Source: Blepharisma stoltei
Taxonomy: Eukaryota > Ciliophora > Heterotrichea > Heterotrichida > Blepharismidae
Assembly: GCA_914767885.1 (NCBI GenBank)
Contig: CAJZBQ010000013.1
Span: 558,001-622,000, forward strand
Reading direction: 5' to 3'
Length of the DNA: 64,000 nucleotides
Part shown: positions 51,797 through 63,300 of the stretch, one piece after another
How the letters are laid out: each line of letters opens with the position of its first letter
Numbering within the stretch: position 1 is the stretch's first letter
Made by a program: the position numbers and the translations under genes
Notes under the pieces: generated by a model
What the model was told of the DNA's origin: nothing
Database searches by the model: none
What the model saw: only the letters and a program-made list of their open reading frames with translations

Positions 51797-52993
51797 ATGA
51801 ATAATAGCAGAAGATTCAGTTCGTTTGCGAGTGAAGAATTAAAAGGCATCATTAAGCTAAAGCGTAAAAGAAGATGGGTAAAACGCTATGTGGTTTTAGC
51901 TGGTGGCAAGCTATGCTACTTTAAAAACCAAAGCGCAATACAGCCTCGAGCTACAATAGACTTAACTGGTGTAAAGGTAAATAACATTGGGCAAGTTAAA
52001 GGGGAAAACATATTTGAATTAGTCAAGCCAAACTTTTTTTCTATTAAATTCGCTTTCAACGAAGCTGAAGAATACAAGCAGTGGCTGCATCATATAACTA
52101 AATACTCTGAAGAGTTCAAAAATAACGAAGAAATCACTAGCGACTGCAGATATGAAGAAGATGAAAAGAAAAAAGAAACCATTTCAACAAATTTATTAGA
52201 AAAACTAAATGTGACTGAGATATCTGGATTGCTGCAACAAAGAATCAAAGAAATAATTGATAAAGAATATATAATTGTAGGGAATAAAGGTGGTGCAATA
52301 TATGCAGAGAATAAGCCATTTATGAAAACTAGCAAGGAGAGCGAGAAAAACGAAAAAAGCAGCATTTTTATTGGAATTCTTGTGTGGACTATTTTAAGCT
52401 GTATGGGGTTTCAGGTCCTGTCAGTTTTGTTTTTAATTGCATTGCTATCTTGGACTCATTTGATGAAGGAAAATAAGCTGAAAGGCAGTAAAAGGGTTTT
52501 TGGGTTTAAAACTACAATTTTGATTGAAGGTAGCATTGGCGAAATTTTAACCACTTTAAACAACTCGTCAAGCAGAATCTTATGTGAGCCTTATTCAATT
52601 GATATTACAGAAGGTTCAAATATTGCAATATCCTACAGTTTTGATAAAAATATAATAGTCCAGGATATCACTCGTCATTTCTTAAAGTATAATGGATCAT
52701 ATTTATTAGTGGAAAATGTTGGCCCGGATATAAAAAGCATTTTCAAGTTGGAAAGTAAAACAAAAAATGGAGTTATATGCTCATCAGTTACTCATTATGG
52801 AAAAGAATGCATATCAAAAGATCCTTTAATAGGAAATTCTGATATAATAATTGCTCTAAAACAGTTAGTTGATATGACGAGCCACTATTCGAGGGACCCT
52901 GCCGCTTTTTCGACTGACAACTTTGAATCAGACACTGATGACGAAGAAGAATCAAAGATGTATCACTCTTTAACGGTTCCTTTAAGCAGATAA
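51797..52993 (+). CDS. PH-domain membrane protein, possibly with a lipid-transfer-like C-terminus
   Basis: ATG 51797 to TAA 52991-52993, 398 residues. A PH domain spans about residues 12-105 (KGIIKLKRKRRWVKRYVVL with the basic beta1-beta2 loop; YFKNQSAIQPRATIDLTGV; EEYKQWLHHITKYSEEF). A membrane segment lies at about 192-220 (SIFIGILVWTILSCMGFQVL, LFLIALLSW). The remaining 170 residues (GFKTTILIEGSIGEILTTLN ... ILCEPYSIDITEGSNIAISY ... SYLLVENVGPDIKSIF) have a beta-rich pattern that could be a START/VASt-like fold, which is uncertain. No insertions. Confidence 0.78.
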   Translation: MNNSRRFSSFASEELKGIIKLKRKRRWVKRYVVLAGGKLCYFKNQSAIQPRATIDLTGVKVNNIGQVKGENIFELVKPNFFSIKFAFNEAEEYKQWLHHITKYSEEFKNNEEITSDCRYEEDEKKKETISTNLLEKLNVTEISGLLQQRIKEIIDKEYIIVGNKGGAIYAENKPFMKTSKESEKNEKSSIFIGILVWTILSCMGFQVLSVLFLIALLSWTHLMKENKLKGSKRVFGFKTTILIEGSIGEILTTLNNSSSRILCEPYSIDITEGSNIAISYSFDKNIIVQDITRHFLKYNGSYLLVENVGPDIKSIFKLESKTKNGVICSSVTHYGKECISKDPLIGNSDIIIALKQLVDMTSHYSRDPAAFSTDNFESDTDDEEESKMYHSLTVPLSR

Positions 52994-53053
52994 TAAAGCA
53001 TCCTTTAGCCTTAGTATGTAAATAAATAAAACATTTGACCTAATAAGTTATAA

Positions 53054-53431
53054 ATGGCAGTTCCACCTGAATATGGTATTTCCGCCCATCATACCGAACC
53101 GAAGGAAGAAGAAAAGTTTTACCCAGCTCAAGTAAAAAGAATAGTGAATGATATTTTGCAAGATAAGCTTGAGGGGAGAGTATATAATGATGCCACTGCT
53201 CAACAGCTAGCTCTTGAAATAAGTAACATAGTTAAGATTAGATGCAAAAATTTGAGAATGCCGAGGTATAAATTAATTGTACAGACTTTTATTGGGGAGA
53301 ACTTAGGACAAGGGCTGAGAGTAGCGTCAAAGTGCTTATGGAATGCAAAGCTCGATAACTATGCATCTCATTCTTACCAATCTGGGAATATCTTTGCAGT
53401 CGTTATTGTTTTTGGATCATATTTTGAATAA
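53054..53431 (+). CDS. Tctex1-domain dynein light chain
   Basis: ATG 53054 to TAA 53429-53431, 125 residues. The chain matches the Tctex1 family: FYPAQVKRIVNDILQDKLEG, YNDATAQQLALEISNIVKIR, MPRYKLIVQTFIGENLGQGL, SKCLWNAKLDNYASHSYQSG, IFAVVIVFGSYFE. The sequence style is closest to TCTEX1D2/DYNLT2B, a light chain of the ciliary IFT dynein-2, although the paralogue assignment is uncertain. It is a full-length single domain without insertions. Confidence 0.92.
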   Translation: MAVPPEYGISAHHTEPKEEEKFYPAQVKRIVNDILQDKLEGRVYNDATAQQLALEISNIVKIRCKNLRMPRYKLIVQTFIGENLGQGLRVASKCLWNAKLDNYASHSYQSGNIFAVVIVFGSYFE

Positions 53432-53737
53432 ATTAATATATAATTCTTTAATAAAGATAAAATATTAAATTCTATAGCTACTAAGATATTTAGTTTAAGC
53501 TATTTAGAATAAGAAGTTGCAAAATATCTTTATAAATAAATGATACATCGAAAATTATATTTCTAATAATTGAATTCCATAAGCAATATTGTAAAACTAG
53601 TAGGCATTTTTAAATAAATAGATTTAAAACAGATATCATATTAATATTATCATCAATATTTTTAATAAAAATTCCTTGCATTAATTTAGAGCATATTTTC
53701 CTACTTTAGGCTATTTTTCATTAAAATTATGTCATAA
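53432..53737. other. AT-rich intergenic region
   Basis: 306 bp of AT-rich DNA between two + strand genes; nothing recognised. Confidence 0.55.
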
Positions 53738-56023
53738 ATGAAAAATAAAGCAATTATGCCTACTCTTAAGACAAATTTTTCCATAAGAAAGTCTAACCTT
53801 AAAGGCATAAAGCTCGATTGGGAAGAAATGATAAGTCCAGGAAGCAGTAAGCGAAAAATTACCTCAAATCAAAGCTTAATTCACGCAAATAGTCAGAAGA
53901 GAACTAATAAATCCACCAAAGAATCAGACAGTTTACTTTCTCCATACGGATTTCCAGTAACTCCATACTCCTCGCAGCCTAAATCTTTGCAATCCTTTTC
54001 TCCAAAAAAAGTCTCTGAAAGGGCGATTTCTGTGCATAAAGAAGACTTAACATATATCTCAAAATCAAGAATTGAAAGAATTCATAATGACAATTCATCT
54101 ATTGATAATCTATCATACTGTATATACCCCGATTCCGGCTTCGGATCGGGATCTACTAACAGTTTTCGATATCAATATGTAGACTTTGTTTGCCAATGTT
54201 TTTTGGTATCCAACTCCATATAGCAAATCTCAAATAGCAAGAAAGAAGAAGCATTATTTTAGCCCTATCCTACAGCACAAATCCCAAGCACAATCCCCAA
54301 AACATCAGAGCTCCCATAACTCTCAGAACCAAAGCTAAAAGAAGCATTACTTTAGCCCTAAATAGCAAGAGGATTTTTAATCTGGGTTTAACAAAAAATA
54401 TTGATTCGCAATAGGGAACTCACAGTGGAGCCTGATCCAAAGCAGGGATCGTACTATAACTAAAGCGAAAAGTGATAAGCTGGAGCTAATTAGAGATATT
54501 GCGACATACGAATCATTGTTTTCAGAGAAAAAGTGCTTAAAAAGCAGCTTAAAAGAGCTTTATAGCTCAAGCCAACAAATAAAGTCATCGTTTGACAATT
54601 TTTTGCAGCTAGAGAAAAATAGCAAAAATCTAAAAAATAATTTAAATACAGCTATTGAATCTATAATGGCAATGGATTGGGAGCTGGAAAAATTGGACAC
54701 AAGTAAAACTCCGATAAATATTCATAGAAAAGAAAGTAGTTTTGGAGCAAGAATTTATACGCAAAATGTAAGAAAAGATAATAGCAAACTTATATATGCT
54801 GGAATTAGCACGATATCTTGCTTAAACTGTTTGCTAAAAATTGAATGTAATGCAAACAATTATGAATTGCTTGCTACTGCCCAACTGCTCTGCGGAAAAA
54901 CAATTTCGAATTGTATAGATCTAAACACAAATATCAGTAGAAAGATTTTTAATTCTCAAGTAAAAGAGTTAATTTCTCACTTTTGGCTGAATCTGAATAC
55001 ATAAGCATTAAAATGGTGTGGTGAGCCAACTTACCTTCTTAGCCGATAGATTCATTAGGAATTGGGCTTTACCAAACTAAGTAAAGTCTGGCCATATAGA
55101 CATTTCTGACCACTGTTCTCCCTTCCGCAAGGTCCTAGCTTCCAGGTTTGGCCTATCGTCATCCAAGACTTTACCTCGTGGGGAATGGTTGGCTGGAGTT
55201 GGAAAGGGGAAGCCAAGCAAGGCCAAAGATGACCACTTGGCCAATCGAGTAAATTTTTAGCGCGATACCAGGTGCTCATCCTGGGCTCAGATTCCATTTT
55301 GGTTAACAGCTGGACCAAAAAATTCGATTTATCAAGTTTTCGGAAAGGGTGAGCCCCGTTGGTGTACAGCATGGCGACTCAGCATCTCTGACTCTCGGCT
55401 CGTCCGTGAAAAGCAACACAAATAAAGGCCATATCCAGATTGGCAAGCAGGAAGAGCGTTATATAAAGGCAATTAACAGTCTGCGGGTCTGCATGGGACT
55501 TCTCTATAAGTAATTTAATCAAGCAAGGCTGAATCTGAATACACCTGAAGAAACATTAAATTTTGATTGAAATTGTTCTAAAAAATTCCTTGCTTTAACT
55601 ATAAATCTTAAAGGGAGCAAAAAACCATATCACACATTAATCCTTAAAGAAGATTCAGGAAATGTCGAACTAAGCATGCCGAATACATTTTTCAAAGTTA
55701 ACTTTAAAATTGGTGAAATTAGCGACAAGCATTCATTATTTTCCGAAAATCCAGCCAATCTCGCAAAAAGAATCCAAGCAAAGCTATATCATAATAATCG
55801 ATCTTTTTTCTGAATTGATAATCCGATCAAAGAAAATGTGTTTAGCTTTAAAGAAAAAGAATCTGATTGGCTAGACGATGTATATTTAAGTAAAACCTTT
55901 AAAGAGCTTCAAATAAAAAAATCAACTGTTTCAAAAGTCAGGTGTGGAGGGAGAGTTTATAAGTTTGAAATCTTAATTGATGGAGACTCAATCCTCCTTT
56001 ATATTGAAATGAAAAACTTTTAA
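53738..56023 (+). CDS. uncharacterised protein interrupted by R14 and R11
   Basis: ATG 53738 to TAA 56021-56023. Removing R14 (298 bp) and R11 (542 bp) gives 481 residues with all three parts in frame: FGSGST-ITKAKSDKLELIRD at R14 and HFWLNLNT-PEETLNFDWNCS at R11. The first 140 residues are Ser/Lys-rich and disordered; a coiled coil follows (LELIRDIATYESLFSEKK ... NNLNTAIESIM); the C-terminal 250 residues look globular (beta-rich: GNVELSMPNTFFKVNFKIGE, YKFEILIDGDSILLYIEMK). TGA is Trp at several points after R11. No family recognised. Confidence 0.75.
54158..54455. mobile_element. R14: insertion with about 10-bp repeats, unrelated family
   Basis: Direct repeats GGGATCTACT (54148-54157) and GGGATCGTACT (54445-54455). 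Inside, AGAAGCATTATTTTAGCCCT (about 54247) recurs as AGAAGCATTACTTTAGCCCT (about 54340), a 93-bp spaced duplication. No C-rich ends and no R tail, so it is a third kind of insertion. Removal keeps the host frame. Confidence 0.7.
55002..55543 (-). mobile_element. R11: retroposon-like insertion, 17-bp TSD, minus orientation
   Basis: Perfect direct repeat GGCTGAATCTGAATACA at 54985-55001 and 55527-55543; 542 bp. Read on the minus strand it has CCTTTCCAACTCCAGCC, CGAGGTAAAGTC and ends ACACCATTTTAATGCTTATG, matching the R tail. Confidence 0.92.
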
Positions 56024-56191
56024 AATTTAAAAGATCAAAAAAAATCTTTCAGCATTTTATATTTTTAAATAGCATTTTAAATACACTTCCCCTATAAATT
56101 GATCTAAGCATAGCTTTTTACGATTTCAACCTTTTTTAAATTAGGGATAGTTTTGTTAAATTTAAAGGGAAAAGTCAGAGATAATTAAAAT

Positions 56192-56395
56192 TTATTCAGC
56201 CACAAATGCAGTTACTATTCCATGAGGATCGAATGAGTATAAACTTTTATCAGCACTCCAGTTTCCTCAATTAATATATTATCCTTTGACTCTTTCCAAA
56301 AGCTTAGAGCTGCCTCTTGTACTCAAGCATTTATTTACCCTTTCTTCACATGAGTAATATTCAAGCTCACAGATTTTTTTTGATAAAAACAAATT
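56192..56395 (-). pseudogene. coding-like remnant with in-frame stop
   Basis: On the minus strand, KKICELEYYSCEERVNKCLS ... SSKLLERVKG is followed by a TAA and then YINWGNWSADKSLYSFDPHG ... TAFVAE and a stop (56192-56194). Both halves are in the same frame, use TGA as Trp and look like protein, but there is no start codon and the TAA breaks it. Removing only that TAA would join the halves. It may be a decayed gene, a gene whose 5' part lies elsewhere, or a frame with an assembly error. The rest of 56024-56429 shows nothing. Confidence 0.4.
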
Positions 56396-56429
56396 AAGTA
56401 AATTAATAAATAATTATTACATTTAAAAA

Positions 56430-59400
56430 TTATCCTGCTTTTTTTCCCATATCGCTTATATTTATTTGTTTATTTATATAAGCTTCAAATAAATTGGCTG
56501 TATCTTCTGCTCTAATTTCCAATTCAGATTCAAAATGACTTGGTAAATATCCAACAGATTTATAAGCTCGTTTGTCATAATTATTATCAAAAACGCTTGA
56601 AATTTGTGTAGGAACTGACTCTTCTTCAGACTCAGAAACAGTTTCGCTTATAATATCCTGCACTTTTTCCGTAAACTGTATAGCTCCTTTAACCCTATTT
56701 AGTCAAGGAGCTTCAGGTTTACATTTGACTGATTTTACAGTAAAATGGCTAAAAATGAAATCTTCAGTTTGAAATTCCATTGAGGGAAGCAAAGGTTTCG
56801 GTAGCGAAAAAGAAGGCCTCACTAGGACTGGGTGGCACTCCCCAATAGAAATTTTTGCCATTGAAAATTTAGAAGCATATTCTGAATCTGATTGAAAAGG
56901 CAAGATCTTTATGTCCGGCTTTTCTTCTAGATAGGCTGATACTAGATCTTGGTCATATTTGTAGCCTTCCAGCATCAACTGTCGAGCATGCTCACTTTGC
57001 TCTAAAGCTAGCTGCAATATCCCCATCAGCAACAAAACTTTGCCTTTATTCGGCCCTTCAGTGAATTTTAGTAGCTCGTTTAAGTGTATAAACCCAGCTT
57101 CATAATACTCCTCCATTATATAGCAAAGCGCTAAATTATAAATTATTTCAGAATTTTCCAGCAAAATTTCTGAGGAAATCTTCATATCTTCTTCCTCATC
57201 ATTTATCACTTTTTCATTCTCTCCAAAAGCTTGCTTAAATTCTGCTTGTGACTTTTGAAATTCTCCTAAAAAGAAAAAGAAAATTCCTTTATAATTATGC
57301 AAGTGTTTAAGTGAGCAAACTTCGCCTTCCGTATGCAATTGTAAAGCTTTACTTAGCCTGCTTATTGATTTTTTTAATGAGCTTTCTAAGTCATCTTTAT
57401 TATAAGCTTCTTTAATTACATTCAAAATTTCTAAATCAAAGCTGACCTCTAGCCTGACTTCTATTTTTTGAGCTTTTTCAAGCTCTTCAATAGCTTCAGT
57501 TATGCTGCCTAGCATTAAAAAGCATTTAGCTTTTTGATAATGAGCTGTCTTTGTGGGTTCTATTGAGCAGGAATTTGAATAGGCTTTAGCAGCGTCATCG
57601 ACTGATCCTGTGAGCATCAGCAAGTTTCCTGCATACACGTGAACTAAAGGATCTTTAGGCTTAGCAAGAATAAGTTTTTGAAAATCAAGAAAAGCAAGAG
57701 TGGTGTCTCCAGTCAAGAATGCGCAGCGTCCACGATAGTAGTATGCTTCAGCTAGATTTTCATCTAACTGAAGAGCAATTGTGAAATCTTGAATGGCCTC
57801 TTGAATTAATTTCAGCTGGATATAGCAGAGTCCTCGAGCAATAAAATGAATTGGAACATTATCATCAGCCTTCTCTATAGCTTCTTCATAGTCATGAATA
57901 GATTCAATAGGCTTATCTAAATAATAAGAAGTCACCCCTCGGAAGAAATATAAATCGCTCTCTGCTTCTCTAAATTCTATTGCTTTTGTCAGTAAATCTT
58001 TAGCCTGATCTGCTAATAAAATTTTCTTATGTCTCCTTGCAGCATGCAAAAGAACTGCTGCTTCATATGCAAATGGCTCAACATTTTTAGGGAATTTTTC
58101 ATTAGCAGCTTTAAAAAGTTTTAATGCTGAATCTGCGTCTTTTTCAAAAGTTATTATTGCTTGGGAAATCATTAAATTATACTCAGATGCGTTATCAAGC
58201 TTTTGGATTTTTCCTGAGGCTGTAAAGTCTCTTACTGACCTTTCATGGTTTTCTAATGAAGCATATCCATATCCTCTATATGCATAGCAATTTCCAAAAT
58301 ATTCCTTCAGCAACGGATTCTTTTTTTTAATAATTCTCGTTAGCAACGCTACACCTTCTTTGAATTTTCGCTTCATTAAGCATAAAACACCATCAACATA
58401 AGCTTTTAAAATCCTTTGTTCTTTTATCTCAAGATTAATATCAGTGGCCCTTTTAAATGTATAGAAAGCTCCATAGAAATCTCGCTGCTTTATATGAATT
58501 ATTCCTAAGTTATATATAGCAGCTCCTGTAAAATTTTTATCAAGCGAATCAAACTTAATGACTTGTTCTAGACATAAAGCAGCATCTATTAGTTTATCTT
58601 GATTTAGAAGGACTAAAGATTTATAATAATAAGCTTCTGCGCATTCTTTTTGTACATTGATAGCTAAGTCAAAATCATTAATAGCATTTTCATAGTTTTG
58701 CAGATTATAGTTAAGCTTGCCCTTAGAAAGATAAGCTTGCACTTCAGTTCCTTCACATTGGGCTGCTTGGCTGAGTATTTTTATAGCGGTTGGTATATCA
58801 TTCATCCCGATAAGTGCATCTGATAATCCTAAATAAGCACTCCCTTCAGCTGGATTTAGTGAAATTGCTTTATAGAAGTCCATAACTGCTTTATCATATT
58901 TTTCTTGTTTATTATAAAGCTGGCCCCTCAGTATATATGCTTCAGAGTGCTTTGGGAATTTTATTAATCCTCGGCTTAGCTGTCTAATTGCTGTAACATT
59001 ATCATTGATTGTAACAAAGCACAATGCAAGCGCCGTATAGACTTGCCTATTGTAATAAGGATAATCTCGACTTAAAGATAATAAATCTTATTTTATCTTA
59101 ATTATTTATAACACGTTTTGCGTCCAAATAACAGGTTTCTCGACCACAGCTACCCCCAGCACCGCTCTCGGGCAAATTATGCGCCATTTTCCTCAAAGCC
59201 CACCAAAGGTGTAGCCACCTTGGACTTTGTTCACACCAATGAGGACACCAGTCTTGAAGTTTGGATTGGATGACTCTCCTTTGAGCTCAGGCACTTGTTT
59301 AGGTCCTATCGTCACCCTAAGCCTAGGGTAAGTTTTATTCTTCTTGTAAATTCCATTCCCTAAGATCGGGAGTTTGTTAGGAAAAACTACCGGCTCTTAC

Positions 59401-60222
59401 TTCACAAACATAGTTGGGATAATTTTATCAGAGAAAATCAAACCTCATAATTAAAATATGTCAGAGATGCATTTTCTGTTGGGAGACCAGAAAATTCGAG
59501 CAACGCCATATTTTAATTATTAAAGATAATAAATCAGGAATCGCTTTTTTATGCTCCCCTAAACAAATGTAGCAATTTGCTATATCATAAAGCGCTTCAG
59601 GGTTACTTGGCTCTTCTTTAACAGCTTTTTTGAAAAATTTGAGCCCAGATAAATATTGACCCAGCTTCATTTCAGACTTTCCTCTTTCTAGCAGAGCTGT
59701 GAGGCTTTCTTTCTTATTCCGAGCTTCTTCTAAATCTTTAGGTCTAGGGTGCCCACTTATTAATTTACTTGTGGATGGGAGGTTTTTGACAGTTGAAAGC
59801 TTATAGCTTGGGCTTATTTCTCCGAGTGAAATATTTCGAGGCCTTTCTGTTGAGAAACTGCGATTTTTGTTAGAGTGCAAGGTCAAGGGCATGTCTTGAT
59901 AGCAAGTAAATGATTTATTTACTCGAGGATAAAATTTTCTTTGATTGTCGAGTGAGCTTGAACGTGGAGCAGCTGGCCGACCATTTGATTTGTAGCGAAC
60001 TTTATTTATGTTTTGGAAGGCTATGCTATATTTAATCGGAGCATTTTGATATTGTACAATTTTTCTGGAAATATTTTGATAGCGATTGCCTTACAAGGAA
60101 AAAATTTTGACCAAATTCTTTTAAGAAATATAACATATTAAAGCCTTCCTATCAAAAAGCATACACCGATTTTGGAGAATCACAGGAACTGCTGCAATTG
60201 GTGCTTGTGCTCTTATTGACAT
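56430..60222 (-). CDS. long TPR protein, interrupted by R12 and an 84-bp segment
   Basis: TAA 56430-56432; ATG most likely at 60222 (MSIRAQAPIAAVPVILQNR), 1086 residues after removing R12 (448 bp) and an 84-bp segment (60088-60171). The N-terminal start is uncertain because it depends on that segment. From about residue 130 to 960 the protein is a run of some twenty tetratricopeptide repeats (AEAYYYKSLVLLNQDKLIDA, AEAYYYRGRCAFLTGDTTLA, PEALYDIANCYICLGEHKKA). R12 splits one repeat: KAIPDLLSL-SRDYPYYNRQVYTALAL. TGA at 56700-56702 region is Trp. TPR arrays of this size are protein scaffolds, often in cilia or intraflagellar transport, which is inference here. Confidence 0.85.
59088..59535 (+). 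mobile_element. R12: retroposon-like insertion, 16-bp TSD
   Basis: Perfect direct repeat TTAAAGATAATAAATC at 59072-59087 and 59520-59535; 448 bp. The 3' part (AAACCTCATAATTAAAATAT ... CAACGCCATATTTTAATTAT) is homologous to R2. Removal restores the TPR repeat exactly. Confidence 0.92.
60088..60171. other. 84-bp putative short IES in TPR gene
   Basis: On the coding strand the frame MSIRAQ...ILQNR stops, and the TPR frame runs open from a point 84 bp downstream, with the direct repeat AATCG (60083-60087 and 60167-60171 as CGATT) at both ends. Removing it joins VILQNR to YQNISRKIVQYQ. Length fits the short-IES class, but the repeat has no TA, so the exact ends are uncertain. Confidence 0.5.
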
Positions 60223-60377
60223 TTTGATTTACAGTATGAAAACTTTAATTAAATGTATTGAATTATTATTTTTTATGGACATATGAATTGATATGATTTT
60301 TGATTTCTGAACTCATTAATGATTTACATTTTTATCAAGGTTTTAAGGAGTAGTGAAAATTTGAGTTATATTATTTA

Positions 60378-63300
60378 TTACATTGGCGTTTGAGAAAATT
60401 GCTGACCTTCATAAGTTGTTGTTCTATTTGGGCTAACTGCACTTCTCAACTTAAAGCCGCTTGTAAATGGTGGCTTGGTTATTTTATTGAACCTTTTTAC
60501 TACTCTTAACTGGGCATCAAAATATGGAGATGTCGACATTTTTTTGTTGAGCTCTTTTTTCCTAAATCTTTCAGTAGGTGCGAGCTCACTCCCCTGATAA
60601 TTGAAACAAAATATCAGTAAAATTTACATTTTTGGGGTATATGCATAAAATGGCGGTGACGAACGACCCGCTCTGTGGTAGGTGTCTTTATGCATATCGA
60701 AAGTGTTTTTTGGTGCAAAGAACTTCCCGTGAGTTGGGTTAACCTCGAAGTAAGAGTTCCAGCATTATTTCTGCTGATAGTGGCCTGATCCGATCGGCAA
60801 TTTTTTGCATCTTTTTTGCCCAGGCCCAAGCTGGGTGTCCGATAGAGATAAAAGATTTACCTGCCTAGGCTGCTTCTTAGCCTGTTCCTAATGAAGTAAG
60901 GGGATGAAATTTTATTTTGGTGCTGAACTAAAAGAAAAAGGGAAGACAGATTAGACCAGAATTTCAAGGGCGACAGTGAGGTTCCCGCATAGCCCATATG
61001 ACTTGGACCGTGGAGGAAAATACCTCTACTGAGGAACTGGGGATTTCGGCCCTGACTCAATTTAACCGTGGCACGCCCACTCCATAGCCCACACCGTGGA
61101 ATGTATGGTCTCAGAAAGTGGGGATATAAATGCGCAGCTTTAATCTAGTCTAATCTACATTTTTTAGGTAAAAAATCTCTTTAATTGGAATAAAATTTTT
61201 ATTTTATTAAAGAAGATCAATAATTTTTATATAGTTGTCTTTGACCTGATCAATGGGAGAAATGGAACTAGAATGCTATTTAACAGTTTGCGCTTGAATT
61301 GATTAATTTTTGAATTGTCTCTTTATAAATAATTAAAATTCAAAAGTATTCTATTTCATTCATTTAATTATAACAATGCTTGTGCATTGTTGAAACAGTT
61401 ATGGGTTCTTTAATAGCTAATTTGCAGTTTTCATCTGTTTTTTCTCTTGCACCTGTTTTTTGCTTGTATTTTTCACAAGAATCTCCAAGCTTTGTCTTTG
61501 AGCATCTTCAGGCGATACTGCATGGTTGCCGTATCTCTATACTATGCACTATTCTATCTCTCCCATTCTCTCGCAGCTGCTTCTAGCAGGTCTCATATCT
61601 TGTTCCATATAACACCATTTGTAATAGCCCAATTACTTGCCAATCAATTATAGTTCTTCTAGCCTTGCTTGCAGCTCCTTTCTCTGTTTAGTGCATATTA
61701 CGTTTTCAGTTAGCAAATGCTCTTCTATTTCAGCCCCATTGCAGTAGTGGTATAAGCCATCATGTGTCAGGTGTCTCATCTAGCATTAGAGTTAAGAAAT
61801 TAAAACTAGCTTTTAATTCAATTTATATTTTGTAAATTGCTTATTAAGAAAATTATTTTCAAATAAAAAAACCCCTTTAAGTTGGAACAGAATTTAGTTT
61901 TATTTAAAAGGGCAAGAGAGTCAGATAAATTAGCAGGAACTGTAGGCGGCCTCGAAACTTGCTTGAAAGGCATTGTAGAGTTCGCTTCAGTTGCATATGA
62001 AGTTGATCTAAAGGCTGACAAAAGTTCAAATTGTTTACGAATTCCTTTCAATTTCACCAATTTTTCAGCTGGTGTCGATAAATACGCTTCTTTGAGCGGC
62101 AATACTAGATGCTGTATATATTTTACCTTTATTGAGTTCAATTGTACTTCTGAGCAAGCAATCATTTTTAGTTCATTTGTAGATTGTTTTTCTAAATCCA
62201 AAGTATTTTTCAATTCTTCAATAAGTTTATATTGTTTTAGCTTGAAACTTTCTTCATCTTTTATATCCGAATTTTCTGAAGCCTTATTAGCTACTGAAGA
62301 TTTTTTACAAATTGACTGGAAAAAGTTTTGGAACATTTCTTTTGCTGTTTCATTGCAAATCTGGCTTATTCGGTTGTGAGAGCTGAGCTCTTCTTGCCAA
62401 TTTAAACCTACTTGGCTAGCTTTTCAAAGCTCTCCTGTACAATCGGGCAATGATGGGCCAAGAGAATTTTTCAGGACGTTTTTATAATGATTATGAAATG
62501 AGCAATGATCTGCTGCTATAAAAGAGTCAGAAACAGTCCCAGATCGTTTTATAGGGTTTAATTGCTTTCTTTTAGGCTCGATGCTTTGGGATTTTCTTTG
62601 TGTTTTTAAGTTGCTGAATGTTCGATTTAAATTTATATTTTTAAGGCTATCAAGCTGTCTTTCAGTTATTAAGGAAGATAAGCACCCTTCTCATTTGCAA
62701 ACATTATTAAAGGAAGTATTTGTTCATTTTGGCTTATTATGGCTTGTTTTTATCTGTACAAGTCAATTTTTTGAATAAGTTCCTGATGATAAATATATTG
62801 AATCTTTTACTATGATATATCCATACTTTAATTTCGAGGACAATTTGTATGAATCTGGAAATGATTCCTTCTGCATTTGGGGTTGTGGATTATTTTCTAT
62901 ATAAACCTGTATTAATTCTGACACTTCTGAAGCTGATAGTGGCCGTAAAAAAGCTTGCAGATTTTTTTTGCAAGAAGCATAAAAATTTTCTTTTTCGATT
63001 ACATAAAATGATTTTAAAGCAGAAGGAGCCGATTGACTAAATTTCGAAGCCTGAGGTAATTGAAGGAGTTGCTTTATAGAAGCTGGCTCCAGTATTGAGC
63101 TTTGATTATTGTACTCTACAAGGAGATTATTACCTAGAAATTTAAAAGTCGAAAGCTCAATTGAAATTACTTTTGTATTTACATCTTCCTCATATGTAAG
63201 TGGCTCAAATGCTGAAAACCATGATGAAATTCCTATGGATTTTTCTTCTCTTGGGTCATAATATATAAACAACGTTAAAGGTGTTCTAGTTACTTCTCTA

